Below, piece by piece: positions 38,780 to 47,104 of a DNA stretch of 64,000 nt. The notes below the pieces were generated by a model that was not told where the DNA came from, ran no database searches, and saw only the letters and a list, made by a program, of their open reading frames with translations. Where the stretch lies: the NCBI GenBank assembly GCA_963850535.1, contig CAWKMC010000043.1, positions 1-64,000 of the forward strand, in the 5' to 3' direction. The position numbers and the translations under genes were made by a program. Each line of letters begins with the position of its first letter. The first letter of the stretch is position 1. The stretch is from JAMXLO01 sp963850535 (GTDB lineage: Bacteria; Pseudomonadota; Alphaproteobacteria; Acetobacterales; Acetobacteraceae).

Positions 38780-38823
38780 GCCCCTATCTCAGGCGAACAT
38801 CTGGTCTAGCTGGATCGGCTTCG

Positions 38824-38848
38824 CCCGATCAGGCCCCCCGATCAGGCC
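38824..38848. repeat. 12-base tandem direct repeat
   Basis: CCCGATCAGGCC occurs at 38824-38835 and again at 38837-38848, one base apart. The second copy covers the stop codon of the MetE-like gene. It may be an insertion scar at the edge of the IS110 element or a simple slippage duplication. Confidence 0.6.
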
Positions 38849-40056
38849 CATAGAAGCTGGCTTGCCAGTGCGGCTCCCTGCACCAGCGCCTCTAGCTTCG
38901 CCCACGCGATGTCCGGGTGGATCCGTCCGCCGCGACCGCAGTCGGTTGACGCGATCACCCGCTCTCGCCCGGCCAGTTTCGCAAATCGCAGGATCCGCTC
39001 TGCCACCAGTTCTGGATGTTCCACCACATTCGTTGCATGCGAGACGACGCCAGGAAGCATCAGGCGGTCATCCGGCAGCTTCACCTCCTGCCATACCCTC
39101 CATTCATGTTCGTGCACCGCACATTGCCGGCCTCGAAGGAGTAAGCACCGGCGTTGATCGCCAGCATGACGCCTACGATGTCCTGCATCGGGATGTCGGT
39201 GGTGTGCGGGCCGTGCCAACTGCCCCAGCAGAGGTGAAACCGGATGCGATCTTGCGGCAGTCCACGGATTGCATGGTTCAGCGCCTCGACGCGCGCCATC
39301 GAGAAAGCCCGGTAACTCCTGCACGGTCGGTGCGGGATTGATCATGTCCCAGTTCTCGGCGATCGCCGGGTCGTCCAGTTGAAGGATCAGCCCAGCCTCG
39401 ACAATGGCCCGATACTCCTCGCGCATCGCATCGGCGCAGGCGTAGAGCAGTTCCTCCTCGGTCTTGTAGTAGGTGTTGGCGATACGTGAGGCGCTGCCGG
39501 GCGCGACCGCGCTCATGAGCCCTCCTGGATTCCGGCCGCCTGCATTGCCGCCTTGAAGTTGGCAATCTCGGTGGCGACAGCTTCGTGGCCGGTATAGGTG
39601 ATCGCCCGACGCACACCGGCGCGGGGGGCCGCGGGCCGGTGGTGATGCCGCACTCGGGGTCAGCATAGGCGGAGGCGAACCGGCTACGGTCCCGCCGATC
39701 GGCGAAGCTGGTCAGCACCACCTCGCCGGGGCGGGATCGCCGCGGGGTGGTGTCGAATGGGCTCGGGGTCCTGGGGAAGTCGAGGCCGCCGAGACGGCCC
39801 CAGGAATAGCGCCACCACGAGCCGTACTGCACGCGCGTGGCCATCGGCTTGCCGAACTCGCCGTCGCCGGGCACGTCGATGCCGATGTCGCGCTGCCGGC
39901 GCACCACCTCGGCCACCGCTTCACTCAGCGTTCGCTGAAAGGTTGTGTCTTCAATGGTTTGCCCGGTCTCATAGCGGGGTTCGCCGCGATCAGCCGGTCC
40001 GGACGCGGCAGGCTGCCGACATGGCTGGTCAAGATGTGGTCGTGGCTGGCCTTCAC
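38842..40056 (-). pseudogene. Cobalamin-independent methionine synthase (MetE C-terminal)-like protein, multiply frameshifted
   Basis: Methyltransferase-type TIM-barrel protein of about 400 codons. GTG 40056 (GGGAGGGG site) begins VKASHDHILTSHVGSLPRPD. Pieces in other frames follow: RRQRDIGIDVPGDGEFGK (about 39890), RIANTYYKTEEELLYACADA (about 39480), RFHLCWGSWHGPHTTDIPM (about 39240; the C-W-G zinc region) and ERVIASTDCGRGGRIHPDIA (about 38950; the C-G zinc cysteine). At least four frame changes are needed. Short members of this family occur in catabolic clusters and are not true methionine synthases. It abuts the IS110 element, so real decay is plausible. Confidence 0.75.
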
Positions 40057-40137
40057 TCGCGCCCCTCCCATTCGTTGACTGTTACACGTTCGAGCATTAC
40101 CCATCCCGCCCCGCGCAGCCATGCCTGACGTGGGCAG

Positions 40138-42047
40138 TTGACGGAGTTCCCCAGCGAGATGCTGCGTCGCGCCGAAGCCTTGTTGCACCCGACCGCACGG
40201 CAGCCCGAGGCTCCGCCGACCCCAGGCACGGGTCCGGATGCCGACACCGGGCTGTCGCGGTTCTACTGGCACTATCTTCGTCAGGAGCGCTGGGTCCTGG
40301 GCGCCCTGTTCCTGTTTGGCGGTCTGATCGGCATTCTGGACGTCACGATCCCCGCGTTCATCGGGCGCGTTGTGGGGCTGGTCACCAACCACACGCCGCA
40401 GTCTTTGTGGCACGACGCCTGGCCGCAGCTTGCCGGCATGGCTGTCGTCCTGCTGTTGGTTCGACCGGCGGTGTTCCTCTGCCACGTCGTGCTGATCAAC
40501 CAGATCGTTAACCCTGGCCTGTCGAACATGATCCGCTGGCAGAACCACTGGCATGTGGTGCGGCAGAGCTGGACATTCTTTCAGAACGACTTCGCCGGTC
40601 GGATCGCAAACCGCGTGATCCAGACCGGGCCGGCGCTGCGCGAGAGCGTGGTGATGTCGTTCGATGCGGCGTGGTACATCGTCGTTTATGGCAGCAGTGC
40701 GTTTCTGCTGTTGGCTTCGACCGACTGGCGACTTACGCCGCCAATCCTGCTGTGGTTCGCGTGTTATGCCGGCATTCTGCGCTATTTCGTGCCGCGCCTG
40801 CGCGAGCGCTCGCGCGCGGTGTCGGAGATGCGGTCGCTGCTGACCGGGCGCGTGGTGGACAGCTACACCAACATTCTCACAGTCAAACTGTTTGCGCGTG
40901 CCCGCGACGAGGATGCGTTCGTGCGTGAGTCAGTCGATCTGCATACCGGCGCCTTTCGTGACCAGACGCGGATGATCACCGGCTATGTCGTGCTGCTGGC
41001 GGTGATGAACGCATCGCTGATCGTCGGTACGTCGTCGCTCGCGATCTGGCAATGGAGCATCGGACGGATCTCGGTGGGCAATGTGGCGATGGTGCTGCCG
41101 CTGACCTGGCAGATCACCAACATGGCCGGCTGGGTGGCACGCAGCGTCACCTCAATCTTCGAGAACATCGGCACGGTGCAGGACGGCATGCGCTCGATCG
41201 CGGTCGAGCGCCAGATGCCGGATGCGCCGAACGCACGCGAGTTAGACGTTACGCAAGGCGAAATCTGCTTCGAGGACGTGCACTTCGACTATGGTCGCCA
41301 GCGGCGTCCGGAGCGCGGCGGTGTGCTGCATGGCATCGATCTGCACATCGCGCCGGGTGAGCGCGTCGGGTTGGTCGGTCCATCAGGTGCCGGCAAGTCG
41401 ACGCTGGTGAATCTGCTGCTGCATTTTTATGACCCCGAGCGTGGGCGCATCCTGATCGATGGGCAGGACATCGCCTCTGTGACGCAGGAAAGTCTGCGCG
41501 CACAGATCGCCATGGTGACGCAGGACACATCGCTGCTGCATCGCTCGATCAGCGACAATATCCGCTACGGACGGCCGAATGCGACCCAGGCGATGATCGA
41601 GGATGCCGCGCGACGCGCCGAGGCGCATGAGTTCATTCTCGACGCTGGAGGACTGGCACGGCCGGCGTGGCTACGATGCGCATGTCGGCGAGCGCGGCGT
41701 GAAACTGTCCGGCGGCCAGCGGCAACGCGTCGCGCTGGCGCGAGTGATCCTGAAGGATGCGCCCGATACTGGTGCTGGACGAGGCGACCTCGGCGCTGGA
41801 TTCCGAGGTGGAGGCGGCAATCCAGGGCCAGCTTGACGGGCTGATGCGCGGACGCACGGTGATCGCCATCGCGCACCGTCTGTCGACGATCGCGCGCATG
41901 GATCGCCTCGTGGTGCTGGACCACGGACGTATCGTGGAGATGGGCAGCCATAGCCAAATGCTGGCGCACAACGGCACGTACGCACGGCTATGGCGCCGTC
42001 AGTCCGGCGGGTTCACGCCGGAACTGGCAGACGTGGCGGCGAAATAG
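40138..42047 (+). CDS. ABC exporter, fused membrane and ATPase domains (two frameshifts near C-terminus)
   Basis: Half-transporter of about 636 codons. The six-helix ABC membrane domain spans residues 40-340. Walker A GLVGPSGAGKST is at about 41370. Walker B and signature are split by frame changes: KLSGGQRQRVALARVILKD is in a second frame (about 41700) and ILVLDEATSALDSE in a third (from 41763), followed by IAHRLSTIARMD. The breaks lie near 41640 and 41757. TTG 40138 or ATG 40159 could be the start. Family members export lipids, peptides or drugs as dimers. Confidence 0.88.
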
Positions 42048-42052
42048 CCGGA

Positions 42053-42823
42053 CTACGAGCGCGCGCGCAGCGCCGCCAATCGATCGCCGAGGTTGGTCGG
42101 CGCCGCAGGCTTGCCGGCTGCGTAATCCATCGCCCGTGCGATGTTCGCATCATCCTGTTCAGGCTGCGTCGGCTTCAGCAGTTTCGCCTTCATATTCGCC
42201 GCCTCGGCATTTGCGAGGTCACGCGCAGCGGTGTCCTGCATCGCCTTCAACGCGACATTCAGACTGCTTGTCGTCGTGCTCAATCCAGCCGCACGGCGTG
42301 CCGCGTCGGCCTGCTGTTCGGCCATCTGCCGCTGCTGGCCGGCGCGTCCCATGTCACGCTGCGCACGCTCGAGTTGAGAGCGCCCCGCGCGCAGCTTGCC
42401 GCCCGCCTCGGCATAGGTCTTCTCGAGCATCTCCAGAAAGTCTTTAGCCTCGACCACGTCTTTCTTCTCACGGTCCACTTCGGGCGCCATTTGCTCCAAC
42501 ATTGTCACCAACGTTGTCAGGCTTTTTTCCAGATCCGCCTTCTTCGCCGGATCGGACTCGGCGTTGAGCTGGCTTTGCAAATGCTCTGCAGCCGCCATCC
42601 GCTGCGACGACAGCGCCTGAATGGTGTTCGCTTCACGCACTTCCTTGTCGTAGCTCTGGCGCGCACGCGCCACCTGTTGCCCGAGATCGTCGAGATGCTG
42701 TTCCATCGTGCGCAGCTCAGCCTCGCTTGCTGATTGCGGGTCCCAGCGGACAAGGGCCTCGACACCGGCCTGTACCGCCTTGTCGGCCTTTACGCCGACC
42801 AGATTGCGCATGAACTGAAGCAT
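42053..42823 (-). CDS. PspA/IM30-like coiled-coil protein (YjfJ-like)
   Basis: Two hundred and fifty-six residues, mainly one long coiled coil from about 35 to 190 (QQVARARQSYDKEVREANTI, EMLEKTYAEAGGKLRAGRSQ). ATG 42823 begins MLQFMRNLVGVKADKAVQAG. PspA-family proteins polymerise on the inner membrane to guard its integrity. It is the last gene of an operon with DUF350 and DUF2491 proteins, the same set as yjfJ-yjfK-yjfL of E. coli, which supports the YjfJ assignment. It ends 6 bases from the convergent ABC exporter. Confidence 0.8.
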   Translation of the reverse strand: MLQFMRNLVGVKADKAVQAGVEALVRWDPQSASEAELRTMEQHLDDLGQQVARARQSYDKEVREANTIQALSSQRMAAAEHLQSQLNAESDPAKKADLEKSLTTLVTMLEQMAPEVDREKKDVVEAKDFLEMLEKTYAEAGGKLRAGRSQLERAQRDMGRAGQQRQMAEQQADAARRAAGLSTTTSSLNVALKAMQDTAARDLANAEAANMKAKLLKPTQPEQDDANIARAMDYAAGKPAAPTNLGDRLAALRARS

Positions 42824-42855
42824 GTTTGGTCCTTTCGTGTTGCTGGAGACGATCG

Positions 42856-43287
42856 TCAGACGGGAACCATAGCGGCAGCGTTGAGCAAGGCGATTGTAAG
42901 CTGCGCCGCGGCGATCGGCAGCGCCGCGGCAAGGTTGCCGTCGTCGACCCGGAGTTGCAGCCGCTTCATCACATGGGAGGCGATAAGCACGGTGACCAAT
43001 TGGAGGAGGATCGCCACGATGCCCCATACCAGGATATCGAGCGCGGTCCGCGTGGTTGCGAGCAGTGCCGCCAATGGGATCGCCAATGCAATCGCAGCAC
43101 CACTGAGCACAGTTGCCGCCGCAACATTGCCGTGCCGCAGCAGCTCCCGTTCGCGAAACGGTGTGACCATCGTGTAGATGATCACACCGACGATCAACAG
43201 AACGATGCAGATCACAAACTGCAGCAGCAGGACGGGCAGTCCGCTACCGAGCGCGCCGGCGATGTTCTCAGGCAGGTTGTCGTTCAT
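42856..43287 (-). CDS. DUF350 domain membrane protein (YjfL-like)
   Basis: One hundred and forty-three residues with about four transmembrane helices (VLLLQFVICIVLLIVGVIIY first). A repeated half structure is typical of DUF350: GNVAAATVLSGAAIALAIPL in the middle and GNLAAALPIAAAQLTIALLN near the end. E. coli YjfL is the model member; function is unknown, perhaps channel-like. Ribosome binding and 18-base spacing place it between the DUF2491 and PspA genes of one operon. Confidence 0.85.
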   Translation of the reverse strand: MNDNLPENIAGALGSGLPVLLLQFVICIVLLIVGVIIYTMVTPFRERELLRHGNVAAATVLSGAAIALAIPLAALLATTRTALDILVWGIVAILLQLVTVLIASHVMKRLQLRVDDGNLAAALPIAAAQLTIALLNAAAMVPV

Positions 43288-43305
43288 CAGGCGCTCCGCG
43301 ATCGC

Positions 43306-44664
43306 TTAAGGTGAAACGGACGGCAGGTTGAGGGAGGCGGGATTGACGTCGATGCCGGCGAAGATCTCCACCCAGGCCTGACCCCCATCCTGGACAGCCG
43401 CGACCATGGCGTATTCCGTCGATGGCGCCGGCGGCGCAGCACCCGTAGCACGCGCATACAACATCGTCTGCAGCTGGCGCCGTGTCATGCCGCCGAGCGC
43501 CTGGACCGTCTCGATCTGCTGGCGCGGCGGGATCTTTGTCTGCCCTGGCGCCCACGCGCGATCATACGTCTGCCCATCTTTGGTCTGGAACGCCGGCCAG
43601 CCGATCATGCCCTGCGCCGGATCCAGCCACTCGCCCCATTCGGACTGACTCGCAGGCTGCACTTCATCGAGCCTGGAGAAATAGCGACATTCATCCGGTG
43701 TGCCATCACCGCCGAGATGCAATTGAAAGAATGCGGTGCGCCCCGGAAGATACAGGCGATTCAGTTGCACTCCCGCATCCTCGAGAAGGCCAACCGCTTC
43801 GACGCTGATCATGCCGGTTTCTGTCGGCGGCTTCACTTTCGTCGCGCCCGCGGCGAGCAAAAACGGCGCTGGGTCGAGCGGTATCGTCTGACCTACCCGA
43901 AACCGGGTCGCGCTGGTGCCGGTGAGGCCCGCTGGAGCACCGGTGGCAGGGCCGGATGTCGCGCGCCGACGAGCGACCCAAAGCAGCACGAACACTGCTC
44001 CGCCGATGAACAGCACAATCCATACGATGCCCGAGCCGCTCGACGTGCTGGGCGCCGGCGCAGCGGCATTGACCGGCTGCCGGGCCGCTTGGTCACCTAA
44101 TTGCGCCAGACGCGACGCTGTTCCTGGATCCCGCACGGCCTGTTGGCGCCATTGCTGGTAGGCCGGATCGTACTGGGACTGGCGAAAATATGCGGCGCGA
44201 TCAACAGCCGATAGTGCAGCCAGCATCGCCCAAAAGGTCGGCGAACCAAAGCTGCCAGCCATGTTCATCGGCTGCGCATAAGTGGGTGGACGGCGCGACG
44301 TGTAGCCACTGCCCGCCCAACCCGATTCTGGACTGCTCACTGGCGGGCGGCGCTGCTGTAGCTGCTGCTGCTGCTGTTGCTGCGAAGCGCGATATTGTTG
44401 CAGCGCCTGCGCAGAGGTTGTGCGTGAGACCGAAAGGTCTCCTCCCGAACGGGGCGCGTATCCACTACCGTAAGTAGAGGGCCGCCGATAGCCGCCGCTG
44501 GAGGTCGCCGATGGCGTCGAGCTCCAACCAGACGCGTAGGGTGCCGAAACCTGTGGCCGGCGATATCCGCCGCTGTCGGCGACAGCACTGGTGGTCACGC
44601 CAAGCGGCGCCACCACCAGCGCCGCGGTCAATGCAGCAAGAAAGTATGCTGTCCTTGACCGCAT
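43306..44664 (-). CDS. DUF2491 family protein (YjfK-like) with exported low-complexity N-terminus
   Basis: Four hundred and fifty-two residues. A signal peptide (AYFLAALTAALVVAPLGVTT) is followed by a Ser/Gly/Tyr-rich region with repeats of SGGYRRP and a glutamine tract (44353-44382). A transmembrane helix near 210-230 (IVWIVLFIGGAVFVLLWVA) precedes the cytoplasmic DUF2491 domain, starting RFRVGQTIPLDPAPFLLAAG. E. coli YjfK has only the DUF2491 part, so the exported extension is extra. Operon partner of the DUF350 and PspA-like genes. Confidence 0.8.
   Translation of the reverse strand: MRSRTAYFLAALTAALVVAPLGVTTSAVADSGGYRRPQVSAPYASGWSSTPSATSSGGYRRPSTYGSGYAPRSGGDLSVSRTTSAQALQQYRASQQQQQQQLQQRRPPVSSPESGWAGSGYTSRRPPTYAQPMNMAGSFGSPTFWAMLAALSAVDRAAYFRQSQYDPAYQQWRQQAVRDPGTASRLAQLGDQAARQPVNAAAPAPSTSSGSGIVWIVLFIGGAVFVLLWVARRRATSGPATGAPAGLTGTSATRFRVGQTIPLDPAPFLLAAGATKVKPPTETGMISVEAVGLLEDAGVQLNRLYLPGRTAFFQLHLGGDGTPDECRYFSRLDEVQPASQSEWGEWLDPAQGMIGWPAFQTKDGQTYDRAWAPGQTKIPPRQQIETVQALGGMTRRQLQTMLYARATGAAPPAPSTEYAMVAAVQDGGQAWVEIFAGIDVNPASLNLPSVSP
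44353..44382. repeat. CTG/CAG triplet tract encoding polyglutamine
   Basis: Ten glutamine or leucine codons in a row, mostly CAG on the coding strand, lie inside the DUF2491 gene. Uniform triplets can slip during replication, changing the length without breaking the frame. Confidence 0.7.
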
Positions 44665-44671
44665 TTATGCG

Positions 44672-44980
44672 TCACGAGGACTTCTTGAGGCAGGTTCCCA
44701 GGTATGTCTTGCGAGCGTCGCTGCTGAGCTTTTCCTGAGTCGCCTGGTTGTTGCACACTTTCATTAGCGTGGTCTGGCTCATTTTCCCACTGAGACAGGC
44801 GCCCATGTAGCTCTTCCGGGCATCGCCGCTCAGGTTACGTTGACCCGCTTCCTCGTTGCAGGAGGTCATTCGCTGCTGCTGCGCGGCCTGAGCCGGCGAT
44901 GGCGGCTTGGTACTCTGTGCGAATGCCGGCAAACTTGCGAGCGCAACGACGACGGAGAAAGTCGAGACGAAACGCAACAT
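44672..44980 (-). CDS. PsiF repeat family protein
   Basis: One hundred and two residues with a signal peptide (MLRFVSTFSVVVALASLPAF, cut after AFAQ). Two PsiF repeats follow, RMTSCNEEAGQRNLSGDARK and MKVCNNQATQEKLSSDARKT, each with the conserved Cys, Asn and a second Cys (YMGACLS, YLGTCLK). E. coli PsiF is induced by phosphate starvation; its role is unknown. ATG 44980 has GGGGA upstream. Seven bases separate it from the DUF2491 gene, so it is likely the first gene of the operon. Confidence 0.85.
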   Translation of the reverse strand: MLRFVSTFSVVVALASLPAFAQSTKPPSPAQAAQQQRMTSCNEEAGQRNLSGDARKSYMGACLSGKMSQTTLMKVCNNQATQEKLSSDARKTYLGTCLKKSS

Positions 44981-45106
44981 GATGATCGGTCCCCTTGTTG
45001 TTTCTCTAAAGCAGTATCCGATGGACCAATGTTCAGTCACGTTCACGTCCGCGCGATGCCGGGCAGCTGTTCCCTGCAAGCTCAAGAGGAACAGCCGCTC
45101 CAGTCT

Positions 45107-45573
45107 TCAACTGGCGGTCTTCACCTCGATCTTCTTCTGCTGCTCCACGGTTTTTGCCGTCTTCGGCATGGTGACGGTCAGCACGCCTTTGGAAAAGTCT
45201 GCAGCGATCTTTTTCTCCTGCTTTTTCTCGCCCTTGAGCGTCAGCGTGTCACCGGAGACTACAACCTCGATTTCCTTCTCGCTCATGCCGGGCAATTCGG
45301 CCGCCAGCTTGTAACCGGTGTCATCCTCTGTGATGTCCGACCGCGGGCGATGGCATGCCGAACGGGCTTTCGTAACGCAACGTTGGCGCGGCTTCGAACA
45401 TCTGCCCGAGCGCTCGCGCTGCTTTCAAACGACCGTCCGGGCTTGTCCGTGCCGATGTCCCGCGAGCGCAGGTGCGCAGATACTGAATCAAGAGAACCAA
45501 TAGTGCGAAGTTCGCCGTCGGCGTCCGCGCGCGCGCCATCCATGATGGCGATGCGAAGAACCGGGTGTGCCAT
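45107..45573 (-). pseudogene. Small heat-shock protein (Hsp20/alpha-crystallin), frameshifted with internal deletion
   Basis: Remnant of an Hsp20 chaperone. FEAAPTLRYESPFGMPSP (about 45360-45415) is in one frame, then SDITEDDTGYKLAAELPGMS and EKEIEVVVSGDTLTLKGEKK in another. After KKQEK the sequence jumps directly to KIAADFSKGVLTVTMPK. The normal 25-30 residues of the crystallin core between these (usually an ERSYGSFxRSFxLP-like block) are missing in frame. The N-terminus is not recoverable. The deletion cannot be a simple indel error, so this gene is probably dead. Confidence 0.75.
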
Positions 45574-45661
45574 GGTGGTCTGCCTCTGCTACCACTGGCG
45601 ATGCTGCGCCACAGTGGGCGGGTGCGCCTCGATCTGGACCAGACGCACGGGAGGGCAGGCG

Positions 45662-46447
45662 CTAGGTCGTGCCGCTCAGCTGCTGGCGTACCTGTTCGGC
45701 GATGCGCCGCAACTCCGATGGCGGCAGCTTGCCCACGACCGTGTAGCCGATGCCTTTGTCGATCCAGGCGCAGCCGTCGACATGGGCGAAATCGACGTGC
45801 TGGATTGGCACTTCGCCCGCCGTCTTCAATGGCAGCACGAATACGGTCAGCCGAACCGACTGAGGCCCGTCATACATGAACAGACCCGCCGGCCCGTCCG
45901 GCGTTGCCGCCAACCGGCCCCCCATGTAGCTGAAACCATCGGCCGACAGATCGGGCGGTTCCACTGGGTGGTTGAGCCGGTTCGACACCCAGCGCGCCAG
46001 GTCATCGCGCTGCTGTGCGCCCAGTTCGGTCGGCCGGCGACGGTCGGCCGTGTAGACGACGTGGTTCGATACTGCCTGTTGCGCCAGCAAGGTGATGGCG
46101 GCAGTGCCCGGTGGCTGCAGTCCGTTATGCAGGAACCAGCCGGCCGCACCCCCCAGGCCGAAGGCAAGCAGGGCGCTGGCAGCCATGCGCCACATCACAC
46201 TGCCGCGCGCAAGCCGCTGGTGGATGAGTCGATCCAGCTGGAGCCGCATCGGGATTGGCTCTGCCGCGACTCCGGCGTACGCTGCGCGCAGCGCGTCCCG
46301 TTGTTCGCGCCAGGCGGCGACCCGTCGGGCCACGTCCGGGTGGTCCTGCAGGTAGCGGGAGACCGCAGCTTGGCGGTCTGCATCCAACTGCTCATCAATC
46401 CACGCGTGCAGATCCTCTTCAGCGATCGGGCGGCCAGGGTCGCTCAC
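45662..46447 (-). CDS. Anti-sigma factor, membrane-anchored
   Basis: Two hundred and sixty-one residues. The N-terminal cytoplasmic helical part (EEDLHAWIDEQLDADRQAAV) resembles the sigma-binding domain of FecR/RskA-type anti-sigma factors. One transmembrane helix follows near residue 90 (MAASALLAFGLGGAAGWFL), then a periplasmic domain. No zinc-binding His/Cys cluster is evident. Its ATG overlaps the sigma-factor stop codon by four bases, the usual arrangement for a sigma/anti-sigma pair. Confidence 0.88.
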   Translation of the reverse strand: MSDPGRPIAEEDLHAWIDEQLDADRQAAVSRYLQDHPDVARRVAAWREQRDALRAAYAGVAAEPIPMRLQLDRLIHQRLARGSVMWRMAASALLAFGLGGAAGWFLHNGLQPPGTAAITLLAQQAVSNHVVYTADRRRPTELGAQQRDDLARWVSNRLNHPVEPPDLSADGFSYMGGRLAATPDGPAGLFMYDGPQSVRLTVFVLPLKTAGEVPIQHVDFAHVDGCAWIDKGIGYTVVGKLPPSELRRIAEQVRQQLSGTT

Positions 46448-46962
46448 TTGACCCTCCGCAGCGCCGGGCGAATGTCCCCTTCCTCGGTCATCTGGCGCAG
46501 CCTTTCGCGCCCTCGCGCGAGCCGTGACATCACAGTACCGATCGGAATTCCAAGGACCTCAGCCGTTTCCGCGTAAGACAGGTCCTCGACCGATACCAGA
46601 AGGATCACCGTCCGCTGCTCCACCGGAAGCTGGTTCAATGCCCGGATCAGGTCGCGCCATTGCAGACTGCTCTCCTGCCCCGGTCGGGTGCCGATAGCCT
46701 CGTGGGTCTCGGCGAGTGGCTCGCCAGACGGCCGTGCTTTCGATCGGCGCAATTGACTGATGAACAGGTTGTGCATGATCGTGAACAGCCAAGCCCTTAC
46801 GTCGGCGTCGTCCCTGCGTGTGTGCAGCTTGTCGAGGGCGCGTACCAGGCAGTCATGCACCAAATCGTCAGCGTCCTCACGGTTGCGCAACAGCGCAGCG
46901 GCGTAGCGTCGCAGCGCCGGAATGCAGTCCTCGATACGGGTCAGAACGCCGGAGACGGTCAC
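46444..46962 (-). CDS. RNA polymerase sigma factor, ECF subfamily
   Basis: About 172 residues from GTG 46962; an upstream frame to 47118 lacks similarity. Region 2 (YAAALLRNREDADDLVHDCL) binds core polymerase and the -10 element. Region 4 (SYAETAEVLGIPIGTVMSRL) binds -35. It is cotranscribed with the membrane anti-sigma factor, so it probably responds to an envelope signal. The nearby PspA-like/PsiF/Hsp20 genes on the same strand are plausible targets, but this is inference. Confidence 0.92.
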   Translation of the reverse strand: MTVSGVLTRIEDCIPALRRYAAALLRNREDADDLVHDCLVRALDKLHTRRDDADVRAWLFTIMHNLFISQLRRSKARPSGEPLAETHEAIGTRPGQESSLQWRDLIRALNQLPVEQRTVILLVSVEDLSYAETAEVLGIPIGTVMSRLARGRERLRQMTEEGDIRPALRRVK

Positions 46963-47104
46963 GATCCGGCAGGATAGGCGCTGCGCATTGGCGCTGTCTG
47001 CTCCTCCATCGTAGGGCTTGGACGCGTTTGGGCGGCGATTATTCCGGCGCCTGGACGAGCCAAGGTTGGTGGCCGAAGCTACGTTGCTCCAGGAGGAGGA
47101 GCCC

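Larger units (their letters stand above)
37439..38809 (-). mobile_element. IS110-family insertion sequence (ends approximate)
   Basis: The element contains the DEDD transposase gene plus non-coding ends. IS110 elements lack clear terminal inverted repeats, so I place the ends at two copies of GGTCTAG (37439-37445 and 38803-38809) that flank the transposase, giving about 1.37 kb, within the family's normal size. The left flank interrupts a gene start; the right flank abuts a MetE-like gene. Boundaries are inference. Confidence 0.55.
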
